Notes: generated by a model not told the origin, from the letters alone. A stretch of 25,035 bases of DNA from JACKCP01 sp051744925 (GCA_051744925.1 JBNJDM010000035.1:1-25035); one strand, 5' to 3'. Shown: positions 14,822 to 22,610, numbered from the stretch's first letter. Numbers and translations: made by a program.

Positions 14822-15778
14822 CTAATCCCACATTACAGGATTTTCTCCTGTTAATCCGGCCATATCAGCGCTGAGTTCATCAATCAGTTTTATTACATCC
14901 CTGGGAAGCTTGCAGTTAAGGGCTTTTGCATTGTTTTCAGCCTGTTTTGCACTTCTGGCACCTGCAATGGCAACCGTGTTATCGCGGCTGATGACCCAGC
15001 AAAGGGCAAGATTGGCCATACTCATATCAAGGTCTGCTGCAACAGGTTTGAGTTTTTCTATTATTTCAAGCGATTTTTCAAAAACCTCACCTGAAAACAG
15101 CTTGTTCGATTTTCTGTTGTCTCCTTTTTCAAATTTATGTCCTTTCTGAAATTTTCCGGTGAGTAAACCCTGAGCCATTGGTGAGTACGCAAGCATTGTA
15201 ATCTGATTTTCCTGGCATAAAGGTACAATTTCTTTTTCAACATGACGCCAAAGTATAGAATATGGGGGCTGAACCGAGTCTATTGCAGTATAGTTTGATG
15301 CTTCTTCAAGTTGGTCTGCACTGAAATTGGAAACACCTATGGCTCTTATTTTTCCTTCATTTTTTAATTCATTTAAAGCGTCAAGAGTCTCTTCCACAGG
15401 TGTTTTTCTGGAGCCGAAACTTCCTGCAGGCCAGTGAATCTGGTAAAGATCTATGTAGTCTGTTCCAAGATTTTTAAGAGACCTGTGGCACGCATTTTTT
15501 ATTTTATCTCTTGTTAAATTAAAAGGAGCTGCTTTTGTAGCTATGACAATATTTTTTCTTACGTCTTTTAATGCCTGACCAAGAATTTTTTCTGAATGAC
15601 CCTTTCCATACATTTCTGCTGTATCAAATGCTGTTATACCTTTTTCATAAGCAGTTTTAAGAGCTTCAATGCTGTCATTGTCTTCAATTCCTGACCACAT
15701 TTGTTTACCTGCCTGCCATGTGCCCATCATTACTTTAGGTATAAAAATTTTACTTTTGCCAAGTTCTGTGGTGTTCAT
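14822..15778 (-). CDS. Aldo/keto reductase
   Basis: A 318-residue NAD(P)H-dependent oxidoreductase of the aldo/keto reductase superfamily, reducing aldehydes or ketones of undetermined identity. The catalytic tetrad can be placed at D52 (FDTAEMYG), Y57, K82 (IATKAAP) and H115 (LYQIHWP). The nucleotide-binding end has the expected IAGARSAKQAENNAKAL segment near the C-terminus. The start ATG has a GGAG site just upstream. It appears to stand alone; the response regulator gene ends 174 bp upstream on the same strand. Confidence 0.9.
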   Translation of the reverse strand: MNTTELGKSKIFIPKVMMGTWQAGKQMWSGIEDNDSIEALKTAYEKGITAFDTAEMYGKGHSEKILGQALKDVRKNIVIATKAAPFNLTRDKIKNACHRSLKNLGTDYIDLYQIHWPAGSFGSRKTPVEETLDALNELKNEGKIRAIGVSNFSADQLEEASNYTAIDSVQPPYSILWRHVEKEIVPLCQENQITMLAYSPMAQGLLTGKFQKGHKFEKGDNRKSNKLFSGEVFEKSLEIIEKLKPVAADLDMSMANLALCWVISRDNTVAIAGARSAKQAENNAKALNCKLPRDVIKLIDELSADMAGLTGENPVMWD

Positions 15779-15952
15779 TTTTTCTCCGTATTATAATTTT
15801 TTTAGCTGCTGAAGAAAGTTTGTTTCAGGTCAGCAAATATTTATAAGATAATGAATATAAATAATTAAGCGATTTTACAGTCTGTATTAAAAGCTCATCA
15901 GGCTGAAAAACCGCTCAATTAAGATTTAATTTAAGATGATTTATTTTCGGAT

Positions 15953-17092
15953 TTACTCTTTTGGTTCGATTGAATCCATATCAATTATATTATATCCTCC
16001 AGGATATTTTTTTGTGGAATATGAAGTAATTTTCATAATCTTTTTTGTTAAATTTCCCATTCTTTCAACTTCTTCAGATATTCTGGAGATATATTTCTTT
16101 AAATCCTCCTGCTTATCAATATTCATATTCATAAGTTCTGTATAACCTGATATGTTCTGAAGAGGCTGGTTAAGTTCATGACAGAAAGTGCCGGCTGTTT
16201 CAAGGACAGTTCTTAATTTTTCCTTTGCAAGTTTTTCCTTTTCTTTTTCCTCAGATTCTTTTAGCTGCTTTTTAAGCTTTTTTGTAAGCTGTCTCATTTC
16301 AATATGGACATTTATTCTTGCCAGAAGTTCCTCTTTGAAAAAAGGTTTAACAATGTAGTCTGATGCTCCTGCATTAAAAACTTCAATCAGTTTATTCTGG
16401 TCTGATATTGCTGTAAGAAATATTACAGGCATTTCTTTTAAGTTTAACTCTGTTCTTATTTTTTCACATAAAGTTTTGCCGTCCATTTCAGGCATTACAA
16501 GGTCTGTTATGACTATATCGTATTTTTCGGGATCCCTTGATATAAGTTTATATGCTTCAATTCCGTTTTCAGCCTCATCAATAATTACACCTTTTCGTAA
16601 GAGATGGTCGGCAACTACTTTTCTTGAGGTAGGACTGTCTTCAACAATAAGCGCATTAATATCGTTTAAGCTGTTTGCAGGGTAGAGTATCTCTTTGACT
16701 ATTCTTTTGAGATCTCCCTGGCAAAAAGGTTTGGTTAGAAAATCGGAAGCTCCTATGGAAAATCCTTTTTCCCTCGCATTGATAGTATCGTTGGCAGTTA
16801 GAAAAATTATCGGAATTCTTGTGTTGTCTACATGTGTAAAAAATCTTGTATAATGCTTTTCCCTGAATTTTTTGTATGTAGCAAAGCCGTCAAGGCCGGG
16901 CATATCAATATCAAGAGTTATAAGGTCTGGTGGGGTAGATTCGGTTGCTCTTGCAAGGGCTTCAAATCCGTTTTCAGCTTCATCAACTTCGAATCCTGCG
17001 TCTTCAAGCTCCTTTCTGACAAGCTTTCTTATGGTTGCGCTGTCATCAACTATAAGTATTTTTTTTGTATTACTATATTTAGTGTCAATCAT
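15953..17092 (-). CDS. Double-receiver response regulator with a lone HisKA domain
   Basis: A 379-residue signalling protein. Receiver 1 covers about 10-137 (acidic D16/D17, phosphoacceptor D61, T99, K121) and receiver 2 about 145-265 (E151/D152, D197, T227, K249). A charged coiled coil (about 266-292, KKLKKQLKESEEKEKEK) leads to a dimerisation/histidine-phosphotransfer helix pair with FCHELNQPLQNISGY, phosphoacceptor H305. The protein stops at 379 with no N, G1 or G2 boxes, so it has no ATPase domain and cannot autophosphorylate. Only 174 bp of non-coding DNA follow, so this is not a frameshifted kinase. It probably acts as a phosphorelay intermediate or phosphatase for another kinase (inference). 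No membrane segments; cytoplasmic. Confidence 0.88.
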   Translation of the reverse strand: MIDTKYSNTKKILIVDDSATIRKLVRKELEDAGFEVDEAENGFEALARATESTPPDLITLDIDMPGLDGFATYKKFREKHYTRFFTHVDNTRIPIIFLTANDTINAREKGFSIGASDFLTKPFCQGDLKRIVKEILYPANSLNDINALIVEDSPTSRKVVADHLLRKGVIIDEAENGIEAYKLISRDPEKYDIVITDLVMPEMDGKTLCEKIRTELNLKEMPVIFLTAISDQNKLIEVFNAGASDYIVKPFFKEELLARINVHIEMRQLTKKLKKQLKESEEKEKEKLAKEKLRTVLETAGTFCHELNQPLQNISGYTELMNMNIDKQEDLKKYISRISEEVERMGNLTKKIMKITSYSTKKYPGGYNIIDMDSIEPKE

Positions 17093-17363
17093 TTGCGGCC
17101 TTTAATATAATCTGTAAAAAATATATTAGCATTTAATAATGTTTAGTCAGTAATCTGATTTGTTGAAAAACAAAAAATAATAAGATTATTTAATGTATAA
17201 ATAAAAAAATTTGCTCAGTTTAAGAATTAACCGTAACTGTTGAGTTAGATTGAAATATTAATTTTTGATCTGTCATCATTTAAATAGAAAAAAAATTGTT
17301 AAATAAAAAATTTTGATTTTTTTAAATTTTATTTTAATATCAGGAAAAATGCAAGAAATTATA
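17093..17363. other. AT-rich divergent spacer between the response regulator and the ilv promoter
   Basis: About 270 bp of very AT-rich DNA with no coding frame. It includes a 7-bp AT hairpin (AAATAAT-AAG-ATTATTT, near 17176) and long A and T runs, which suggest curved DNA or an UP-like element before the ilv promoter. It must also carry the response-regulator promoter on the minus strand; I cannot place that confidently. Confidence 0.5.
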
Positions 17364-17392
17364 TTGACAGGTTTTTTTATAATTGTTAAAGA
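17364..17392 (+). promoter_or_regulatory. Candidate promoter of the ilv operon
   Basis: A perfect TTGACA (17364-17369) is followed after 17 bp by a poor -10 (TAAAGA, 17387-17392). A perfect TATAAT at 17378-17383 lies only 8 bp after the TTGACA, so it would need another -35, and the hexamer 17 bp upstream of it is weak. Either way transcription would start at roughly 17390-17400, just before the leader ORF at 17423. Confidence 0.45.
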
Positions 17393-17422
17393 AAATTAAG
17401 TGATATTTAAAAGGATTTAGAA

Positions 17423-17524
17423 ATGTTTAAGAACTTATCAGCCAAAATAAATCTGATTTCTATTATTAACCTCATAGTCATAATTGCGGTCCTCGTCGTC
17501 ATTCGGGATAATTATTCAGGCTGA
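17423..17524 (+). CDS. ilvL: ilv leader peptide (attenuator-sensing ORF)
   Basis: A 33-residue ORF with an AAGGA ribosome site about 7 nt before its ATG. Residues 9-27 read INLISIINLIVIIAVLVVI, and the whole peptide has 8 Ile, 4 Leu and 4 Val among 33 residues. Its stop codon (17522-17524) falls inside the antiterminator segment, exactly where a terminating ribosome would mask it. In known enterobacterial ilv leaders, ribosome stalling at scarce Ile, Val or Leu codons lets the antiterminator form; the same logic fits here. The symbol is by function, not by sequence homology. The peptide also looks like a single membrane anchor, so a small membrane protein is an alternative, but the RNA structure argues for a leader. 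Confidence 0.85.
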   Translation: MFKNLSAKINLISIINLIVIIAVLVVIRDNYSG

Positions 17525-17562
17525 TAATGGAAATATACTTAAATTTTAAACCGTTATCAGCC
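17511..17562 (+). promoter_or_regulatory. ilv attenuator: protector and antiterminator pairings
   Basis: Segment 2, GGCTGATAATGG (17519-17530), pairs with segment 3, CCGTTATCAGCC (17551-17562), over 12 bp with one G-U pair, forming the antiterminator. Segment 2 can also pair upstream: ATTATTCA (17511-17518) with TGATAAT (17522-17528), with one bulged T. This is the protector hairpin that would free segment 3 for termination. Segment 3 is shared with the terminator, so the two outcomes exclude each other. With the leader ORF this is a complete classical attenuator controlling ilvD and the genes after it. Confidence 0.85.
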
Positions 17563-17582
17563 CTGCTGATAGCGGTTTTTTT
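17551..17582 (+). terminator. ilv attenuator terminator
   Basis: CCGTTATCAGC (17551-17561) pairs with GCTGATAGCGG (17565-17575) over 11 bp, with one G-U pair, around a CCT loop, followed by seven T (17576-17582). It is a textbook intrinsic terminator lying 18 bp before the ilvD ATG, so it would stop transcription before the structural genes unless the antiterminator forms. Confidence 0.92.
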
Positions 17583-17600
17583 GTTTAAAGGGAGCTTAAA

Positions 17601-19274
17601 ATGAAAAGCGACAACGCTAAAAAGGGTGTGGAAAGAGCACCCCACAGAGCTTTATTCAAGTCAATGGGTTATACAGATGATGAAATCAAAAGGCCTTTAA
17701 TCGGAATTGCACATTCTTCAAGCGATATAGTTCCCGGGCATGTTCACCTTGATAAAATTGTTGAAGGTGTGAAAGCAGGGATTTATGCGGCTGGTGGACT
17801 TCCTGTATCCTTTGGTACAATAGGTGTCTGTGACGGCATTGCCATGAATCACACAGGTATGAGTTATTCTCTGGGAAGCCGTGAAATAATAGCAGATTCT
17901 GTTGAAATAATGGCAAGGGGACATGCTTTTGATGCAATGGTACTTGTTCCAAACTGCGATAAAATTGTTCCGGGAATGCTTATGGCTGCGGCAAGGGTAA
18001 ATATTCCGGCCATTGTGGTAAGCGGCGGAGCAATGCTTGCTGGAAAACATCCTTCTAAAAAAGGCGAAAAAGTAGATCTTATCTCTGTATTTGAGGCTGT
18101 TGGTGCAGTTAAAAATAATACTATGACAGAAGACGAGCTTCTTGAAATTGAAGATTCAGCCTGTCCTACATGCGGTTCATGTTCGGGAATGTTTACTGCA
18201 AATTCAATGAACTGTCTTACAGAAGCTGTTGGAATGGCTCTTCCCGGGAACGGAACAATACCTGCTGTAATGGCTGCACGCATAAGACTTGCAAAAATGA
18301 CCGGCCAGAAAATTCTTGAGCTTTTTGAAAAGGATATCAAACCTTCTGATATATTGACAAAGGAAGCTTTTCAAAATGCCCTGGCTGTTGATATGGCACT
18401 TGGATGTTCAACAAATACAGTTCTTCATCTGCCTGCAATAGCGCATGAAGCAGGTGTTAATGTAGAGCTTTCACTCATTAATGAAATAAGTTCAAAAACA
18501 CCGCATATATGTTCGATGAGCCCGGGAGGCAAGGATCATATAGAAGATCTTAATGCAGCCGGAGGTATTCCTGCAGTGATGAAGGAATTGTCTAAAACTG
18601 GAGCAATCAATAAAGAGCTTATTACTGCAACAGGAAAAAGTGTTGGTGAAAATTTTAAGAATGCTGTTGTTAAAGACAGGGATGTAATAAAAACAACAGA
18701 TGATCCGTATCATAAAGTTGGAGGACTTGCTGTTTTATTCGGAAATATTGCCGAAAACGGCTGCGTAGTCAAGCAGTCTGCAGTAGCTGATTCAATGATG
18801 GTTCATGAAGGACCAGCCAGGGTTTTCGATTCTGAAGAGCTTGCAACAGCTGCTATAATGTCGGGAAAAATAAAAAAAGGTGATGTTGTTGTTATCCGCT
18901 ATGAAGGCCCTATGGGAGGCCCGGGCATGAGGGAGATGCTTACTCCTACTTCTGCAATAGCAGGTATGGGGCTTGACGGAGATGTAGCTCTTATTACAGA
19001 CGGAAGATTTTCCGGAGGAACAAGAGGCGCAGCAATAGGACATATTTCGCCTGAGGCTATGCACGGGGGTGTTATCGCTGCTGTTGAGGAAGGAGATTTG
19101 ATTTCAATAAATATACCTGAGAAATCTATAAATCTTAAACTTGAAGACAGTGTGATTAAAGAAAGGCTTAAAAAAGCAGTAAAGCCTGAGGCAAGAATTA
19201 AAGAGGGATATATGGCACGTTACAGCAGAAATGTAACATCTGCTAATTTTGGTGCTGTATTAAAAAAAGATTAA
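17601..19274 (+). CDS. ilvD: Dihydroxy-acid dehydratase
   Basis: Dehydrates 2,3-dihydroxyisovalerate and 2,3-dihydroxy-3-methylvalerate to the keto acids that precede valine (and leucine) and isoleucine. It has 557 residues. Motifs are GHVHLDK at 46-52, GVCDGIAMNHTGMSYSLGSRE from about 75, PNCDKIVPGM with C119, and SACPTCGSCSGMFTANSMN with C188, C191 and C194. The GEGPKGGPGM-type loop appears as YEGPMGGPGMREMLTPTSA, and TDGRFSGGTRG is intact. The NxC ligand of plant-type [2Fe-2S] enzymes is absent (SSSDIVPGHVHL, as in E. coli), which suggests an oxygen-labile [4Fe-4S] enzyme. It is the first structural gene after the attenuator and has a strong GGGAG site. Confidence 0.97.
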   Translation: MKSDNAKKGVERAPHRALFKSMGYTDDEIKRPLIGIAHSSSDIVPGHVHLDKIVEGVKAGIYAAGGLPVSFGTIGVCDGIAMNHTGMSYSLGSREIIADSVEIMARGHAFDAMVLVPNCDKIVPGMLMAAARVNIPAIVVSGGAMLAGKHPSKKGEKVDLISVFEAVGAVKNNTMTEDELLEIEDSACPTCGSCSGMFTANSMNCLTEAVGMALPGNGTIPAVMAARIRLAKMTGQKILELFEKDIKPSDILTKEAFQNALAVDMALGCSTNTVLHLPAIAHEAGVNVELSLINEISSKTPHICSMSPGGKDHIEDLNAAGGIPAVMKELSKTGAINKELITATGKSVGENFKNAVVKDRDVIKTTDDPYHKVGGLAVLFGNIAENGCVVKQSAVADSMMVHEGPARVFDSEELATAAIMSGKIKKGDVVVIRYEGPMGGPGMREMLTPTSAIAGMGLDGDVALITDGRFSGGTRGAAIGHISPEAMHGGVIAAVEEGDLISINIPEKSINLKLEDSVIKERLKKAVKPEARIKEGYMARYSRNVTSANFGAVLKKD

Positions 19275-19306
19275 ATTTAAATAATTAAACTTGAAGGGTG
19301 GATGCC

Positions 19307-21001
19307 ATGGAGGAGTTTACAGGAGCGCAAATTTTGTGGAAAGCTCTGGAAGACGAGGGCGTTGATACTATTTTCGGTTATCCCGGAGGCGCAGTTATTG
19401 ATTATTACCATGAACTGACCAATGCTGATATAAAGCATATTCTTGTCAGGCATGAACAGGGTGCAGTTCATGCGGCTGACGGTTATGCCCGTGCTACAGG
19501 TAAAGTCGGGGTAAGTATAGTAACTTCAGGTCCGGGTGCTACAAATACTGTAACAGGTATAGCAACCGCTTATATGGATTCTATTCCTATGGTTGTTTTT
19601 ACAGGTCAGGTTCCAACCTCCCTGATAGGTAATGATGCATTTCAGGAAGTCGATATAGTAGGTATTACAAGGCCGTGCACCAAGCATAATTATCTTGTAA
19701 AGGATATAAACGACCTTGAAGCTACTATAAAAGAGGCTTTTTATCTTGCAAAATCGGGAAGACCGGGACCTGTACTTATAGATATCCCTAAGGATATTAC
19801 AACCGGAAGAACAGAATATAAGAATATCAAAGATGTAAAAATGCCATCGTATAACCCTAATTACAAGCCTAATATGAAACAGCTTCAAAGGGTTGTTGAG
19901 CTTATTAAAAAATCTGAAAAACCGGTTATTTTCGGAGGCGGCGGAATTGCTCTTTCAAAATCTGCAGAAGCTTTTACTAAGTTTGCCAAACTTTCAGACA
20001 TTCATGTAACAACTTCCCTGATGGGGCTTGGAACATTTCCGGGCACAGATGAAAAATGGCTTGGAATGCTTGGAATGCACGGAACATACAGGGCAAACAT
20101 GGCAATTTCCGAAGCTGATCTTATTATTGCAGTCGGTGTAAGATTTGATGACAGGGTTACAGGCAAGACCGACGAATTCGCGGCGAAAGCAACTATTGTA
20201 CATGTAGATATTGATCCTACGTCTATACATAAAAATGTTTCAGTAGATATTCCTGTTGTTGGAGACTGTAAACTTACTCTTGAAGCTTTGAACTCACTTA
20301 TTGAAAGCCAGATTGAAAAAGATGCAATGCCTCCTGAAAGACAGGAATGGAACAACATGGTTGAAGAGTGGAAAAGCACAACTCCTTTAAGTTATGACCA
20401 AAATGAGGAAGTTATAAAACCTCAGTATGTTATAGAAAAACTTTTTGATATAACAAACGGAGATGCCGTTGTTTCAACAGAAGTAGGCCAGAATCAGATG
20501 TGGGCGGCTCAGTACTATCATTTTAAAAATCCTGATAACTGGCTTACTTCAGGCGGACTCGGTACTATGGGATACGGATTTCCTGCAGCAATAGGAGCAC
20601 AGGCAGGCAGACCCGGAGAGCTTGTTGTAGATATAGCAGGAGACGGAAGTATTCAGATGAATATTCAGGAACTTGCAACAGCTGTTCAGTATAATCTTCC
20701 TGTTAAGATTGTAATTCTAAACAACAGATTTCTTGGGATGGTAAGACAATGGCAGGGCCTTTTTTATAATAAGAATTATTCAGGAACAGACATGACCCAT
20801 GCTCCTGATTTTGTTAAGCTTGCTGAAGCTTATGGAGCAAAAGGCTTCAGGGCTGTGAAGCCTTCTGAAGTTGAGGAGACTCTAAGAAAAGGTGTTGAGG
20901 CAGAGGGGCCTGTTATAATGGAATTTGTTGTTGACAGGGAAGAAAATGTTTATCCTATGGTTCCTGCGGGAGCTCCTATAACCAAGATGCTTCTGGTATA
21001 A
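19307..21001 (+). CDS. ilvB: Acetolactate synthase, large (catalytic) subunit
   Basis: Thiamine-diphosphate enzyme that joins two pyruvates to 2-acetolactate, or pyruvate and 2-ketobutyrate to 2-aceto-2-hydroxybutyrate. It has 564 residues. The catalytic glutamate lies in VRHEQGAVHAADGYARATG (E50), the FAD domain follows in the middle (GVRFDDRVTG), and the ThDP motif runs from GDGSIQMNIQELATA to NN. I choose the ATG at 19307, not the in-frame GTG at 19298, because GAAGGG (19293-19298) is correctly spaced for the ATG and would coincide with the GTG. It is 32 bp after ilvD and 12 bp before ilvN, clearly one operon. Confidence 0.97.
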   Translation: MEEFTGAQILWKALEDEGVDTIFGYPGGAVIDYYHELTNADIKHILVRHEQGAVHAADGYARATGKVGVSIVTSGPGATNTVTGIATAYMDSIPMVVFTGQVPTSLIGNDAFQEVDIVGITRPCTKHNYLVKDINDLEATIKEAFYLAKSGRPGPVLIDIPKDITTGRTEYKNIKDVKMPSYNPNYKPNMKQLQRVVELIKKSEKPVIFGGGGIALSKSAEAFTKFAKLSDIHVTTSLMGLGTFPGTDEKWLGMLGMHGTYRANMAISEADLIIAVGVRFDDRVTGKTDEFAAKATIVHVDIDPTSIHKNVSVDIPVVGDCKLTLEALNSLIESQIEKDAMPPERQEWNNMVEEWKSTTPLSYDQNEEVIKPQYVIEKLFDITNGDAVVSTEVGQNQMWAAQYYHFKNPDNWLTSGGLGTMGYGFPAAIGAQAGRPGELVVDIAGDGSIQMNIQELATAVQYNLPVKIVILNNRFLGMVRQWQGLFYNKNYSGTDMTHAPDFVKLAEAYGAKGFRAVKPSEVEETLRKGVEAEGPVIMEFVVDREENVYPMVPAGAPITKMLLV

Positions 21002-21013
21002 AGGAGAAATAAA

Positions 21014-21499
21014 ATGGAAGAAAAGCGTATATTGTCGATTCTTGTGGAAAATAAACCCGGAGTACTTTCAAGAATAGTAGGTCTTTTCAGCGGAAGAGGC
21101 TATAATATAGACAGTCTTTGTGTAGCAGAGACTACTGATCCCGGAATATCAAGACTTACAATGATGACAACAGGCGACAAAGCTATAGTGGAGCAGATTA
21201 AAAAACAGCTTCACAAGCTTATTAATGTAATTACAGTTCATGATTATACTGAGCAGAATTATGTAAGCCGTGAACTTGCACTTATCAAGGTTAATGCAAA
21301 TGCAGGAGTAAGGGCAGAAATTTTAAGAATTGTAGATATTTTCAGGTGTAAGATTGTAGATTCCGGCCCTGATCATTATACTATTCAGGTATCAGCTGAT
21401 GAAGACAAGCTTGAAGCTCTTCTCAGCCTTTTAAAGCCGATTGGAATCAAGGAAGTTGTAAGAACAGGATGTATTGCCCTTGCAAGGGGCTCTAAATAA
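21014..21499 (+). CDS. ilvN: Acetolactate synthase, small regulatory subunit
   Basis: Regulatory partner of IlvB that raises its activity and confers valine feedback inhibition. It has 161 residues, the usual ilvH/ilvN long form. An N-terminal ACT domain at about 4-75 begins with ILSILVENKPGVLSRIVGLF and contains the effector-site region GRGYNIDSLCV; the C-terminal ACT-like domain covers the rest (VRAEILRIVDIFRCKIVD). It has a strong AAGGAG site. It follows ilvB closely and is 31 bp before ilvC. Confidence 0.95.
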   Translation: MEEKRILSILVENKPGVLSRIVGLFSGRGYNIDSLCVAETTDPGISRLTMMTTGDKAIVEQIKKQLHKLINVITVHDYTEQNYVSRELALIKVNANAGVRAEILRIVDIFRCKIVDSGPDHYTIQVSADEDKLEALLSLLKPIGIKEVVRTGCIALARGSK

Positions 21500-21530
21500 A
21501 CAAAACAATAATAAATGTAATGGAGTAAAA

Positions 21531-22577
21531 ATGGGTATTATTAATTTCGGCGGTGTTGATGAAGAAGTTGTAACCTCGGATGAATTTCCTATGGATAAAG
21601 CAAGAGAGGTTCTAAAGGATGAAGTGGTCGCTGTTATAGGCTACGGAGTTCAGGGACCGGGACAGGCTCTTAATATGAGAGACAACGGAATCAATGTTAT
21701 CATCGGCCAGAGAGAAAACAGCGCTTCATGGGATAAGGCTGTTAACGACGGCTGGGTTCCTGGGGAAACACTTTTTCCAATTGAAGAGGCCGCAAAAAAA
21801 GCTACAGTAATTCAGTACCTTCTTTCTGATGCAGGTCAGTCAAAGGTATGGCCTAAAGTAAAAGCATGTCTTAATGAAGGTGATGCAGTATATTTTTCAC
21901 ACGGTTTTTCTGTTGTGTATAAAGATCAGACAGAAGTTATTCCTCCTGAAAATGTAGATGTAATTCTTGTTGCTCCCAAAGGATCGGGACGTTCAGTAAG
22001 GGTTAATTTTCTTGAAGGAAACGGTCTTAATGCAAGCTTTGCAGTTCATCAGGACTACACAGGAAGAGCCAAGGAGAGATGTCTTGCTCTTGGTATAAGC
22101 ATTGGTTCAGGTTATCTTTTCCATACAACATTTGAAAAAGAGGTTTTCTCAGATCTTACAGGAGAGCGCGGAGTTCTTATGGGATGTCTTCGCGGAGTTA
22201 TGGAAGCTCAGTATGAACTTTTAAGAAAACACGGTCATTCACCAAGTGAAGCCTTCAATGAAACTGTTGAAGAGCTTACAGAATCTCTTATCCGTCTGGT
22301 TGGGGAAAACGGAATGGACTGGATGTATGCAAACTGTTCAACCACAGCCCAGCGCGGAGCTCTTGACTGGTCTCCAAAATTCAAGGAAGCTGTTAAACCT
22401 GTTTTTGACGATCTTTATGATTCAGTTAAAACCGGTAAGGAAACAGCTGTTGTAATGGATGTAAACTCAAAGCCTGATTACAGAGAAAAGCTCGATGAAG
22501 AGTTAAAAGAAATCCACGATTCTGAAATGTGGAAAACCGGTGCTGCTGTTAGAGCGCTTCGTCCTACAAACAGATAG
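21531..22577 (+). CDS. ilvC: Ketol-acid reductoisomerase, Ilv5/Bacteroidetes-like type
   Basis: Mg2+- and NADPH-dependent isomerisation and reduction of acetolactate or acetohydroxybutyrate. It has 348 residues from the ATG at 21531, which has a GGAG site; an in-frame TTG at 21474 inside ilvN is not used. The beginning NFGGVDEEVVTSDEFP, the nucleotide motif GYGVQGPGQ (37-45), FSHGFS with H124, LVAPKGSGRSVR, FSDLTGERG (D208, E212), HSPSEAFNETVEE and CSTTAQRGALDW all follow fungal Ilv5 and Bacteroidetes enzymes more closely than the usual proteobacterial class I enzyme (from memory of these sequences). The loop GQRENSAS keeps Arg and Ser residues that fit NADPH use. Catalytic residues are intact. 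Confidence 0.95.
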   Translation: MGIINFGGVDEEVVTSDEFPMDKAREVLKDEVVAVIGYGVQGPGQALNMRDNGINVIIGQRENSASWDKAVNDGWVPGETLFPIEEAAKKATVIQYLLSDAGQSKVWPKVKACLNEGDAVYFSHGFSVVYKDQTEVIPPENVDVILVAPKGSGRSVRVNFLEGNGLNASFAVHQDYTGRAKERCLALGISIGSGYLFHTTFEKEVFSDLTGERGVLMGCLRGVMEAQYELLRKHGHSPSEAFNETVEELTESLIRLVGENGMDWMYANCSTTAQRGALDWSPKFKEAVKPVFDDLYDSVKTGKETAVVMDVNSKPDYREKLDEELKEIHDSEMWKTGAAVRALRPTNR

Positions 22578-22585
22578 ATATTTTT

Positions 22586-22610
22586 TATCCGGAGATTTTT
22601 TCTCCGGATA
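22586..22610. repeat. Perfect 10-bp hairpin between ilvC and cimA
   Basis: TATCCGGAGA (22586-22595) and TCTCCGGATA (22601-22610) pair perfectly around TTTTT. The T run lies before the hairpin, not after it, so it does not terminate plus-strand transcription by the usual rule, and no minus-strand gene needs it. It may be an RNA processing or stability element that sets cimA level apart from ilvC. Confidence 0.6.

Noticed and set aside
15885..15925. Possible terminator hairpin after the response regulator gene
   Set aside because: The GAGC...GAGC elements are direct, not complementary, and the remaining pairings are only 3-4 bp.
15779..15952. A frameshifted or separated HATPase domain belonging to the response regulator
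   Set aside because: Only 174 bp of AT-rich DNA follow the stop before the next gene, and none of it encodes ATPase N, G1 or G2 boxes in any frame I read.
17378..17383. TATAAT as the -10 box paired with TTGACA at 17364
   Set aside because: The two are only 8 bp apart, too close for one sigma-70 promoter; recorded as an ambiguity in the promoter entry instead.
17423..17524. Start of a broken chemoreceptor gene
   Set aside because: No receptor coding continues in any frame before ilvD, and the following DNA is fully explained by antiterminator and terminator structure; kept only as an idea on its origin.
21474..21530. An upstream in-frame TTG that would extend ilvC into ilvN
   Set aside because: The added residues are out-of-frame ilvN and spacer sequence; the ATG at 21531 has a GGAG site and begins exactly where known KARI sequences of this type begin.
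22586..22610. Hairpin after ilvC as a transcription terminator
   Set aside because: No T run follows it on the plus strand, and cimA downstream fits the same operon.
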